This document shows positions 45,801-55,027 of a stretch of 64,000 nucleotides of DNA, piece by piece (positions within the stretch are counted from its first letter, which is position 1; each line of letters begins with the position of its first letter). Under the pieces are notes generated by a model that was not told the DNA's origin, ran no database searches, and saw only the letters and a program-made list of their open reading frames with translations. Location of the stretch: assembly GCA_037178625.1 (NCBI GenBank), contig CM074133.1, positions 2,480,001 through 2,544,000 of the forward strand. The letters run 5' to 3'. This DNA comes from Skeletonema tropicum. Its lineage: Eukaryota; Bacillariophyta; Thalassiosirophyceae; Thalassiosirales; Thalassiosiraceae. A program made the position numbers and the translations under genes.

Positions 45801-46916
45801 TACTGAATAGATTTTCCGGGAGAATTATTTGGTGATGCTGTCGAACCTCCTACTGATGCCACCATCGGTGGTGTGGCGGAACCACCCGAGTTTGGACTTG
45901 CTGCGGCAAAACTCTCTTGTTGTGCCGTGGCATAGCTGCTTTCGTTGGGAGAATTGTCCAAAGAAGCTACAGCAGGAGCCTACTCCTTCCCATGCCGAGT
46001 TAAAACGACGATACGACGATGACATCACGGAAGATGCAGTAAGTGACGAGGTAGTGCTGTTCATTCGATTTGTCGTCGATGGTAGAACTTCTTCGTTCAA
46101 AGTTTCTAACGCATGACCTTGCGCATGTTGTTGTTGCTGCGAAGCTCCTGGAGACGGAAACCCTCCAAAAGAAGATGCCCGTGCCACAGACCTGCCAACT
46201 CTTGGCCTTGGCGATAAGTTGTTCACAGGAGATTCAGAGTTGGATGATCTCCACGAAGAGTTCCCTGAAAGTTGAATCGGGATAGCTGGAGCAGATGCTG
46301 TAGACGCATTCGAAGACACATTAGCACTTTGCTCTTGATTACGTTGACGCAGTAGAATTTGCGAGATGCTGTTGGCTCTAGTGGATGGTATGGATGGCGC
46401 TCCCTGCAACCCGACCGCTGTAGACGCTGTAGCAGTTTGTGATATGGAAGCTGGGGAGAATTGATTCACTCCCCCCCGGTTCTGACGAAGACGATGTTCA
46501 AATGTCTCATGTCCCTCACTTAATAAACTTTCAGAATCTGAAGATTGACTAGCCTGTAGATGTGTCGATGCATGAGTCGAGGATTGATCCATCACCGAGA
46601 GAGGATCGTTCTCAATCGAAGGAGCTGCTTCCAACTCGTCCGCGCCATTACCATTTTCCTGTGCTTGTGCTCCAGCGGCTGCATTAGCACCCATAGCATC
46701 AGCACCATCATTCCCCGCTACTGCTGCCATGAGACCTCCAGCAGCGGCTGCATTTGCTGCGGCTGCAACGCCCAGATCACCCCCAAGGTCTGCTGCGGCG
46801 AGATCGACACCCGCATCACCTGGGTGGCCGCCTATCCCAATCGGTGCACCACCGTGCTCATAATCGACAGTAAGGTAGTGATCGGGAAAAGAATCGTTTG
46901 CTATCCGAGGTGCCAT
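42895..46916 (-). CDS. Armadillo-repeat protein, two frame breaks
   Basis: About 1,340 residues once two one-base breaks (near 45985 and 45770) are allowed for. The N-terminal 380 residues are low complexity (Ala, Ser, Asn, Gly). The rest is an alpha-solenoid of armadillo-type repeats: recurring cores such as ARLHACIAIMNLSCGKSNK, RLKATTCIKNLSNADANDAA, VKACSALSNLAIGYDNKIP and ARTKACSILWSFAAEMKNQ, each about 45-60 residues. The C-terminus has a compact Trp/Arg/Cys segment (DGRTGRRYVVPCDPFGGRQF). Armadillo solenoids are protein-binding scaffolds; the partner is unknown. Reading continues across both breaks in composition (SFPEDDD then TFTDDGVDKYT), so indels rather than introns are likely. Part of the gene is copied at 41926-42227. 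Confidence 0.7.
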
Positions 46917-47517
46917 CGTTGATTTATAAAATGTTGGGCCTCACAAAGTATCAATTTCACTGTCGTGTCAATGAGAGTGTGATGATCCAATCACCAGAAC
47001 ACTGTGTCAATAACTTCCGAATTTTATTCACGTGATATTTAAATGCTCTCTGAAGGGAACAGAGCACAGCCAAGACCAACCAAATGGTGGATTATTATTA
47101 CTATCAACTTTTGGGCGGCAGTGTTGGTACTATGACTGGAGTGGTTGCGTTGACGATAAGTCCTCTCCCCTCTCACACTCTTCCTTTTTTGTTCTGTCAA
47201 GAGACGTGTCTGGGCGCGCAGCTATCGTCGCTCGGCTTCAGCTTGGCCAATTTTGAGGCAATTTACTTATGCCCTTTCTCTCTTTTGAGCGTTGGCAGCA
47301 GGAACTCATAAATTTTTGGCAACGCGAAATTTCATCCAACTGTACCAGTACTCATTCCAACGTGTTTTCCTAATCAATGTGACATTTTTCAGGAGGAGTG
47401 TAAACGTTCATCGGTGTGAGTTCGCTTTTATGGTAAAAACGTTGTGCATGAAAATAACATCCTCTCATAATTTTATCATACTTATTTGAGATGTATCAAA
47501 CTAAGCATGTGATGTGC
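46917..47517. other. Gap 46.9-47.5 kb
   Basis: A 601-bp stretch upstream of the armadillo gene and downstream of NPL4 (both leftward). Short open frames on the + strand have no recognisable content. No RNA gene or repeat is seen. Confidence 0.4.
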
Positions 47518-49161
47518 TCACTCTCCAAGAACACTCCTCAACGTTAGCTTCAGCTGCTCTCCAAGCATAGTACCCTTCTTCTGTCCACGAGCATATTTCC
47601 TCACAAGAAGACACAATTTTTCACTTTCTTCTTTCCCAATCAATGTATCAAGTGCCAAGAGGATATCAAAATCACAGAGCTCTGCAAGCACTTCGCTTCC
47701 GCCCTTCTTTTCCAGAGCTGCCAATATTCGCTTCCTCGTCTTTCCCAGCAGTGCACCAGAAGTCTTTTTCACATTCCCACCAATTGGTGCATTCATACCC
47801 CCCGAATACAATCCTACATGGCTCAACATGGCAGTGTTGACAAGTAGTAAAACTGAATCTAAACGCTTTGTTTCTTCCCCTGAAACAACGACTGGATCCT
47901 TTAATGTAATGAATCTTGTGCTTTGCAATCTCTCATCGACGATTGGAGGTGACAACACATTCTCTGCTACCATTTGCACGCACACATCACTCAATTGGAA
48001 TGCTTCTGCAGCACCTATTCTTCCGTCTAATGACAAAGTGATGAACTTACGTCCTTCATCTCGTCCTCTGAGCTTCATTGTTTCAATTTGTAGCTTGGCC
48101 CCAACTACGGCATCTCGACCATGTACTGGTAATGCATCGCCATCCTCGTGACGATCCTCGTCGGCATAGGAAAAAATCCATCCAACTGGCTGTAGGCCCA
48201 GCCAACCTGCAACTCTAATTGCTCTATCTGTGGCTGTTTCTTTTGTGGGTGTATCTTGTGAATCTCCGGTATAGGTCGACAAGAGGCAGCCTTCATCATA
48301 ATGTTTTCCATTGATCATTGGCTTTTGCATCGGTGGCTCCCAAATTGCATGTACTTTCGCAACTTCACACATCTTCTGGTCATCACGAGCGCTCGATAAC
48401 GATGTCCGTGCAACTTTTCGACTTTGGTCTACCCTTTCCTTGTTGATTGTACCAAATAACAGAGCTACTCGATTTTCAATAGCGTTCAAATCCTGTCCTT
48501 TCTTGGTTGTATTGCCTTTTGGTTTCTTTTTCTTTGATTGCACAACACAATGATTCTGGAAGCGAGCTGCTCCCACTTGACACACGTACACCCTATTCAA
48601 TGGCCCTGTAGGCTGAGCCTCTACTGTATGCATTGTACTTCTCACACGTGAAATATCTCCATATGTCATGCCTCTTGATACACCACGAGACATGGCACGT
48701 GCTCGGCGATTTGCCGCTGAGAATGAAGTTGATTTTGCCAAGTCAGGGAAGGGATCAAATCTGTTGCTGTTATCTTTTTCATCCACATTACTACTTGCTT
48801 CTGCTTCTTTCTTTTTGGGCATGGGTGGAGGTAGAATTGTTATCATGGAACCGTGCTTCAAGCCCAACTCCTCTGCAGTTGCATCCCTATCTTTGCCATT
48901 TGGAGATAAATCCAACACATCTGTTTGGCGACCCGGAGGACCAACCTGACACTTGACGCTTCCCTTGTCATTCTTATCAACGGCATCTAAATCAATACCC
49001 GCAGTGCTTAATATGGATGAGATTGTAGAGCTGGAACCGTCATCTGATAAAGGTACACGCAACACCGAACCATCAATTGTTCTTATTCTAATAATTGTAG
49101 TGCCAGCTGCTGATACACACACGGCACATAATGTGCTCAATAGGAGCAGAAATAAACGCAT
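47518..49161 (-). CDS. NPL4: NPL4 with secretory signal peptide (probable symbiont-type SELMA subunit)
   Basis: A 547-residue intronless Npl4, the partner of Ufd1 that feeds ubiquitinated proteins to Cdc48. Residues 1-18 are a strong signal peptide (MRLFLLLLSTLCAVCVSA) leading straight into the N-terminal ubiquitin-like domain (TTIIRIRTIDGSVLRVPL). The MPN/NPL4 core carries VHAIWEPPMQ, VGWIFSYADEDR and FITLSLDGRIGAAEAFQLSD. Cytosolic Npl4 has no signal peptide. In algae with four-membrane red plastids, a second set (sCdc48, sUfd1, sNpl4, sDer1) works in the periplastidal compartment to import proteins. The residue after the predicted cleavage is not Phe, as expected for the periplastidal compartment rather than the stroma. 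Location is inferred from the signal; the family is clear. Confidence 0.85.
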   Translation of the reverse strand: MRLFLLLLSTLCAVCVSAAGTTIIRIRTIDGSVLRVPLSDDGSSSTISSILSTAGIDLDAVDKNDKGSVKCQVGPPGRQTDVLDLSPNGKDRDATAEELGLKHGSMITILPPPMPKKKEAEASSNVDEKDNSNRFDPFPDLAKSTSFSAANRRARAMSRGVSRGMTYGDISRVRSTMHTVEAQPTGPLNRVYVCQVGAARFQNHCVVQSKKKKPKGNTTKKGQDLNAIENRVALLFGTINKERVDQSRKVARTSLSSARDDQKMCEVAKVHAIWEPPMQKPMINGKHYDEGCLLSTYTGDSQDTPTKETATDRAIRVAGWLGLQPVGWIFSYADEDRHEDGDALPVHGRDAVVGAKLQIETMKLRGRDEGRKFITLSLDGRIGAAEAFQLSDVCVQMVAENVLSPPIVDERLQSTRFITLKDPVVVSGEETKRLDSVLLLVNTAMLSHVGLYSGGMNAPIGGNVKKTSGALLGKTRKRILAALEKKGGSEVLAELCDFDILLALDTLIGKEESEKLCLLVRKYARGQKKGTMLGEQLKLTLRSVLGE

Positions 49162-49978
49162 GGCTGATAAATAATGAGGCCGGGGGGTTGAATGAATGGG
49201 ATAGAGAGATTCACATCAATCTACATAATAATAGATATCTCTCGGTGAAATGGAAACGTGGAACTTGGGGGTTCATCTCCACCCAGCCGCGAGTACCGGT
49301 AGGTGCCGAAGCGATGAGAACTGAGTCTTCCTCGCATCGCGGCTGGTAACAGGGTAAATAAGTAGCCGGTAATGATCGTTCACAATAGATCTATTGAAGA
49401 TTACAAATACCTGTGCATCATTTATCTAGATCCCGTGTAATGCACGGTCCGGCCAGCCTTACATTTTGGATTTTTTGGGGGTTCGCATCGATATCTGATT
49501 CCTACGTAGAAAAAAATCTGTACTGTCACAACGGTCTCGCTCACATTTTTGTTTTGACACAAAGGAGACCGAATATCTATCGCTAGAAAATATGTACGCT
49601 ATTATTGTCGAAGTACTGGCCCAAAGCTGGCAACCCCCACGGTTTCCCACTCACCAAAGGCATGGAGAGGACAGAAGTCCTGGGGGTTGCCCATTTAGGG
49701 TCCGTACTTTTTCAGCTGAGGCTATGTGCGCTCTACGATAGGAATCAGTAGTACCTGGTTTTTTCCAAATCGTCGTCCACACGAGAGTTGGCCGGACCGT
49801 GAATGAGAACTCTACTTATCATCATCTGTTCGCATACTTAAACGTTCGCCTGATCGATGCAGCATGCAACAAGATGCATGCACACGAGCAATGCAGGATG
49901 CAGGTATTTTTTTGGTTGGTTTATTATGAACCAGAAGGAATGAGAAAATTTAATAGCCTCTAATCCTAGCACAACGTT
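49162..49978. other. Divergent gap 49.2-50.0 kb with a candidate transposon
   Basis: An 817-bp gap between leftward NPL4 and the rightward pseudo-receiver gene. The centre is occupied by an inverted-repeat element at 49443-49801, and a copy of the ATTCCTACGT motif is inside it at about 49498. The flanks should hold both promoters. Confidence 0.4.
49443..49801. mobile_element. Candidate MITE, 359 bp
   Basis: Terminal inverted repeats of 13 bp, CACGGTCCGGCCA at 49443-49455 and its exact complement at 49789-49801. They are flanked on both sides by AATG (49439-49442 and 49802-49805), a possible 4-bp target duplication. A second, inner pair (CTGATTCCTA 49495-49504 and TAGGAATCAG 49739-49748) is spaced 39-40 bp inward on both sides, so the palindrome is concentric. 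There is no coding capacity. The class cannot be assigned; only one copy is seen in this window. Confidence 0.55.
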
Positions 49979-51313
49979 ATGAATCACCGTGAAGATCAGG
50001 TGGCAGCCGGAGATGATGCAGCACCTGCTCTACCAGATGAGAAGCGAGCATTGCCATCCTCTCAGCGCCGTTCCATCTTTGATACTTTTTGGTCAAGAAG
50101 CACATCGTCAAGCTCATGGAAGGAGCAACGCATCGAGGAAGATTCAGAAGAAGATGATGGATCAACTGATGCGCGACATGAAGTTAAATCTTCACCGAAA
50201 TTGGAGCCAAGTTATCTTGGAGTTTATAATTTCTCTCCGACTACACCAGTGGTCAGCCGGACGCCATCATCCTTGAGTCCAGTCAGCAGCAGCAAAAGCC
50301 TTCCGCAATCGCCTGGACTGCGTCCTAAGTCTATACTACACCGCCACCACAGCTATGGTGGTGGGTCTAAAAGCACGTTTGTTACAGCCCAGCCTCCTCC
50401 GTTCTTGGAGGATACTTCACAAGAGAGTAGATCTTCAACAGAATCAGAGCCAAGAAGGTCAAGCCGAACCAGCGTTCACTTTGATCCAACTATAACAGTT
50501 CGTGAAGTCATACAAGATGACACCTCGGCAGATGAGTCGAACTGGTTCGACGAGACTGAACTTCGATCCTTCTTGACGGAGGCTGTCAATCTTTGCCATT
50601 CCTCAGCTATGCACGGCATGAGGACTTATTCTTTACCAGCACTAACAAAAGCCATTGCTGCTGCCCACAAGGCTGGCGTGGATGACCCCGTGATGAGCCG
50701 TCCTCCAAACAGAGAATATCGTTCATTATTCTCTGATCCAATTCTCTATGCAGCTGATGATGACGTTGTGGTGCATGATTGTAGCAATGATTTCTTCATG
50801 GTCATAACAAACGAGGTGAAGAGTATTCTCATCGTTGATAACTCACCCACTACACTCAATCTTTTCAAGAGACATGTACTATCAATGTTTCCAGCAGCTG
50901 AGGTCGAGCAAGCCCAATCAGGTGAAGAAGCCTTGGAGCTATTGGGGAAGGCGGATTCCGACTCAACTAAAGTACCCAACTATGATATCATTATCGTAGA
51001 AGAGAATCTACAGACAATCCCTTCAAGTGTACCAAGTAGCTCCGATGATCAAGATGATACTTCAAGTCCACTGTCAGGATCTGATTTGTTGAGCGTGATT
51101 AACTTTGTCGAGAAAAATAGCCCTGATACAAGGGACAGCTTGAAGATCGGAGTCTCTGTTGACTTGGCTGGGGACTGTGAAGCATTGCTGAGAAGTGGGG
51201 CAGACTTGTTTTGGTGTAAGCCTCCACCAAAGCAGTCGAACAGTCTGAGGAACCAGCTCCTAAACTCTTTGCTTAGCAAGAGAGGGAAGAACATATTCAT
51301 TTGCGGCTGCTAA
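49979..51313 (+). CDS. Pseudo-receiver (response-regulator-like) protein
   Basis: A 444-residue intronless protein. Residues 1-160 are Ser/Pro-rich and disordered. An SVHFDPTITVREV segment at about 165-177, followed by WFDETELRSF, is a motif arrangement I have the impression is common in diatom proteins; SVHF resembles a PP1-docking RVxF site. Residues 281-440 form a CheY-like receiver fold: KSILIVDNSPTTLNLFKRH with the acidic-pocket D287, QSGEEALELL, and GADLFWCKPPPK with the conserved Lys (K414). The phosphoacceptor position, normally Asp, is Glu (E341 in DIIIVEEN). The domain is therefore probably not phosphorylated and may be fixed in an active-like state. A linker of about 25 disordered residues interrupts the fold. 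The partner is unknown. Confidence 0.7.
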   Translation: MNHREDQVAAGDDAAPALPDEKRALPSSQRRSIFDTFWSRSTSSSSWKEQRIEEDSEEDDGSTDARHEVKSSPKLEPSYLGVYNFSPTTPVVSRTPSSLSPVSSSKSLPQSPGLRPKSILHRHHSYGGGSKSTFVTAQPPPFLEDTSQESRSSTESEPRRSSRTSVHFDPTITVREVIQDDTSADESNWFDETELRSFLTEAVNLCHSSAMHGMRTYSLPALTKAIAAAHKAGVDDPVMSRPPNREYRSLFSDPILYAADDDVVVHDCSNDFFMVITNEVKSILIVDNSPTTLNLFKRHVLSMFPAAEVEQAQSGEEALELLGKADSDSTKVPNYDIIIVEENLQTIPSSVPSSSDDQDDTSSPLSGSDLLSVINFVEKNSPDTRDSLKIGVSVDLAGDCEALLRSGADLFWCKPPPKQSNSLRNQLLNSLLSKRGKNIFICGC

Positions 51314-51739
51314 GTGTGTTGTGTTGTGTTGTTAAATAGGTCCGACATCGATTTGTAGAAAGAATTGCTCTTCGTTAAAATCAAGTCATCTGTTCTGAGT
51401 GCTACTTTTATGAGTAATATAACACGAAGATGCATGCTGCTTGACATACTCCATTATTATTAATGTTTTGTACCTGGCACCATTGCTTCTTTTTGCCACT
51501 CAAACATGCCGCCGACATGCCACGCCACGTCAACTTTCCCAATATTATTCATTTTCGATGAAGCTGCTGCGCCTTTGCTCAAAGCAAAAGGCAAGTGCTA
51601 CTTAGTTGTTATCAGTATATTCAAATCGCCACCTGCCTGGTTTGAAACGCAATCAACCAAAAGAACGCAAACGTCAACGGTCTTTCAATCCACATCATTA
51701 TCAAACGCAGAGCCCCCCGGCTGATAGACGTAACATACA
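51314..51739. promoter_or_regulatory. Tandem gap 51.3-51.7 kb
   Basis: Between two rightward genes. A (TGTGT)n-like tract directly follows the stop of the pseudo-receiver gene (about 51315-51332). The rest is likely 3' flank and the promoter of the plastid protein. Confidence 0.35.
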
Positions 51740-52865
51740 ATGAAGCTCTACTTTGCTCTCTTCCTTTCTGCGGCGGGGGTAAACGCATTCATGCTCATGC
51801 CCTCAACTCCCAGCAGATGTGGAAGAACATCTCTCAACTCTGAGCGGGAGCCATTTCACTCTTGGGGTCCTTCACGGCCAAACCCCGCCTCCACTCCTTC
51901 ATCATCGTCGTCCATCAAGACAGTCGGCAAACCCCAATAGACCACCACCAGCCCAATCACCATCCTACGAGGAACCTCCATCAGTCGATTTGGGTGGACA
52001 AGTACGCTCTCGAGAGTCCAACCTATTCCATCCAAGCCAATCTGTCCAAGAAGATTCACGTCCATTTGATATGAATCGTCGATTCTCTCAACGTCCAGAT
52101 CCCTATTCAAATGAAGCAAGGCAAGCATGGTGGGATTCAACGCCTAGTAGTGATCGAGTTCAGGGAGGTAGCAGAAGAACATATCAGGCACCAGTTGACA
52201 GAGACATGTCTCATGTCTTTTTGGAGACGGATGGGAGACCATTAGATGCAGAGTTTGAGGTATGGGACGGACCGAACAATACACCTACCAAGATGAAGGT
52301 TTATTCAGAAGATGGTCGCATGAGGCCCATCAATGCATTTGTGGAAAATCCACAAAAGGGTATGAGAGGAGAAACATTGACAGTTCGTAACAGTGGACCT
52401 ATGGAGTTTCCAATCAATGCAGGAGTGGGAAGTGTAGGTGGAGGTCTTGCTGGAGCTGAAAGTCCATACATGAGTGAGAGTGATTTAAGAGGCTTTAGGC
52501 GGCCTACTCCTTCCACGAAACGAGGAGAACGAGTACAAGGTGGTGCTTTGAAAACATTTCCTCTCGACTATTCTGTGGAAGCAGCTCAAGTTACTATTAC
52601 CACTGATGGGATGCCTATGAATGCCAAGGTAGAGCTGTGGGGTACATCATCGCACATTAAACAAGTCGCGGAAATCTACAATGATGATGGACAGAAGAGA
52701 CCATTTGCGTGCATAATCGATTTGCCTGGAGGATCAAATACAATTGCAGTCTACAATGAAGGACCTATGGAATACCCTATCTCGGTCGTTGTGGAACCAG
52801 TAGCAAGAATGGAAGGATGGGACGGTACAGAACAAAAATTCGGAGGAAGCTTGGCTCCATGGTAA
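51740..52865 (+). CDS. Plastid-targeted protein with duplicated beta-rich domain, one frame break
   Basis: The ATG at 51740 gives a signal peptide ending GVNA|FMLMP, the plastid-import signature, then a Ser/Thr/Arg transit stretch. The frame changes once near 51930, after which about 310 residues follow. These contain two copies of a domain of about 75 residues, beginning HVFLETDGRPLDAEFEVWDG and QVTITTDGMPMNAKVELWGT, each with a later EDGxxRP/DDGQKRP and a GPMEFPI/GPMEYPI end. The pattern suggests paired beta-sandwich repeats. Diatom pyrenoid shell (PyShell) proteins are described as plastid proteins with two related beta-rich regions, so this is a candidate, but I cannot confirm it from memory of sequence. 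No enzyme motif is visible. Confidence 0.6.
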
Positions 52866-52945
52866 TACATGTAGTTACTTCTTTGACATGAAGAGCAATG
52901 TTTTATTGATTGTTGTAAATTATTAGGTTTACATATCTTGTAAAA

Positions 52946-53794
52946 TCAAACGGCGTATTTACCTGGACGTTGCTTGCTAGCCCACTTGCCAAATTTCAAT
53001 ATCTCTTCGTCGGCAAACAACTTTTCAACAGTATTGTATTGCGTCGCAAGTTCCATCTCAGTGTGTAATCCATGAACTTTACTGTGACACGGCCTACAGA
53101 GCAAACACACCTTGACAAGAAATGTGCGTACTGAATCGTGAGATATGGTTCTCGGTATGTCAGATATGTCTGTCATGCCTAGCGTCTTCTCGAGTTTGGC
53201 CTGTAATTCATTCTTTTCGTGTGAACTTTCATCATTAAGTGAATGATATTTCTCTATTGTAGACGCTGCATTCCATAGTCGTTTCTTGATTCGAGGCCAC
53301 GTTGTCTTCGGAATCAGATGATGTCTCGTGAGCTTCACCGTTCTTTCACAAAGTAAGCATTCACCTTCACCAACAAAATCTCCATCATCTCCATCACTTT
53401 CATTTTCATCACCTTCATCTTCATCATGTTCTTCATCAGTATCAACTGTGTCAGTATCAATCCAACCAAGATTGTCTGCAAAGTCCTCTCCCCAAACATC
53501 CCTTACGACACTATGAATCATGGTCTTTGCATCTTCTTCTCCTACATCGCCTTCAAAATAGTCCACCAACGTCGATACAATCTCGTCCAGATCTTCTTTC
53601 GAAGGAGGTGCTTCATCTAGTGAGGTAGATGAGGAGGAAGAACAAGCAATTGCTTCTGCAACAGATAAGTATTCTTCATCGCTTGAACAGAGTCGTAAAC
53701 TCATGAGCTGTCCGACTAGCACATTTTCGAATGTCTTCGTGTCATTGTCTCCAGATCGACTTGTGCCAACAACTTTTCTTCGTGATAATGGCAT
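52946..53794 (-). CDS. HNH-type nuclease-like protein
   Basis: A 282-residue intronless protein. The N-terminal half is acidic, with a run of Asp/Glu near residues 120-145. The C-terminal half has a zinc-finger nuclease-like fold: CLLCERTVKLTRHHLIPKT (CxxC followed by the HH of an HNH motif) and CLLCRPCHSKVHGL with a second Cys pair and terminal His. This is the layout of small eukaryotic and bacterial HNH proteins. The second-half His pattern looks complete, so nuclease activity is possible. A role in DNA processing or repair is inference. It converges with the plastid protein gene, with 80 bp between stops. Confidence 0.75.
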   Translation of the reverse strand: MPLSRRKVVGTSRSGDNDTKTFENVLVGQLMSLRLCSSDEEYLSVAEAIACSSSSSTSLDEAPPSKEDLDEIVSTLVDYFEGDVGEEDAKTMIHSVVRDVWGEDFADNLGWIDTDTVDTDEEHDEDEGDENESDGDDGDFVGEGECLLCERTVKLTRHHLIPKTTWPRIKKRLWNAASTIEKYHSLNDESSHEKNELQAKLEKTLGMTDISDIPRTISHDSVRTFLVKVCLLCRPCHSKVHGLHTEMELATQYNTVEKLFADEEILKFGKWASKQRPGKYAV

Positions 53795-55027
53795 GTTATC
53801 GTACTGTGGGAGGCTGAGGAAAGCTAATAGTGAAAGCTGCGCCTGATTTCAATCGAATTTATTAACTCCAACACCGAAACCGATCGATTCTTCCGTCTTT
53901 TGCTGTTTATAGTTCTTTGTCTGCTTGGTTGTAGATGGTGGGCAGTGCTGTTATGTGTAGTAGGTATTGTATTATTTTTTGCGATGCTGATGCTGATGCT
54001 GTCACGCTGATTCACCGCGCTAGTAAATCGCGATTTTATGCTAGCTCCTATGTGCGTTATTTCTTACCTTAAGTTAGCTACTGTACCCTTACACAAGCTA
54101 CCGTACATCAAAAAACCATCATGACCATGGCATCCGACAGCGCAGACGCCGTCGCCTATATCTCAGCTAAAACCAAGTCCCTAATTAAGTTTGATAGATT
54201 AAATCGCTTCTATTAATATATAATAACAAGATTATTTGGTCAGTACATTAATAATTACGACGACAGGCCGTTCGGATAGGGGGTCAAATGTTGTGATGAT
54301 GCGTCGATTTTTGACCGCAAGGCAGTGCTTTGAGAGACTTTGGGTGTGGCTGTGGCAATGATACTTGGTCGGTACATTCAAATAAATATATTATATCAAT
54401 CAGCCAAGTGTCATCGCTGTAGACATCGTCGAAAACCCTTTCAAGGACCGACATGGTGCAGGAATTCGGCGTCGTCACCTATGTGCTGAAAATGCGCTCT
54501 AGCTCTCTCAATATTGCTTATGATCACGGAACTAATGGCCTAAATCGCTTGCTATGATGTTTATGAAGAGAATAAGGCCGGTAGTTCCGTGATGATAAGC
54601 ACTTCCTAAGGTACTAGGGTACGCCGAATAATCACCATGGAGGTGGTGTTTTTGTGCGGTGGGTGTTGATAAAAGTGGTTGATTTTGTATGTAGGTATGT
54701 AGATAAGCAATATTACCATCCAACTTTAACGTACCACCACTTTCACTTAAAATCGCGCTGTGAATCAGCGTGCTGTTGCTGTAGGTAGAATCTGACTCCG
54801 CCCGACACCATACTAGTTCCTACGCTGAAACATTTCAGGAGAGAAGAGTTTACTGTCTTCTTTGTCGTGGATCCTTTTGGATCGTGGAGTCCTTTCTATT
54901 CGTGGAGGGATATGATATATATCGCTGATAGTGATGTTGGCAAGCAGAAAGTGATGAAACACGCATAGTACTTAATCAAAAATCTTTGACTCTCTATCTC
55001 TAGATAGATGTTAGAGAAATACTTTTC
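53795..55027. other. Gap 53.8-55.0 kb
   Basis: A 1.2-kb stretch with no convincing gene. It contains a GATGCT microsatellite at about 53980-54001 and a long hairpin at 54516-54600. The rest is AT-rich. I searched by eye for tRNA T-loop signatures and saw none. Confidence 0.4.
54516..54600. repeat. Hairpin with 25-nt arms
   Basis: The left arm (54516-54540, GCTTATGATCACGGAACTA...) and right arm (54576-54600) pair over 25 nt with three mismatches around a 35-nt loop. This could be a miniature transposon, a small-RNA precursor, or chance. No flanking target duplication was found. Confidence 0.6.

Noticed and set aside
49629..49691. GGCAACCCCCA / TGGGGGTTGCC hairpin as part of the MITE palindrome
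   Set aside because: Its centre (about 49660) is not that of the outer repeats (about 49622), so it is a separate or chance hairpin.
54510..54714. Second pairing AATATTGCTTAT / ATAAGCAATATT around the 54.5-kb hairpin
   Set aside because: Only 12 bp of AT-rich sequence, not concentric with the main hairpin; chance is likely.
53795..55027. tRNA or other structured RNA genes in the large gaps
   Set aside because: No T-loop or A-box/B-box pattern was found by eye here or in the other gaps; a covariance search was not possible.
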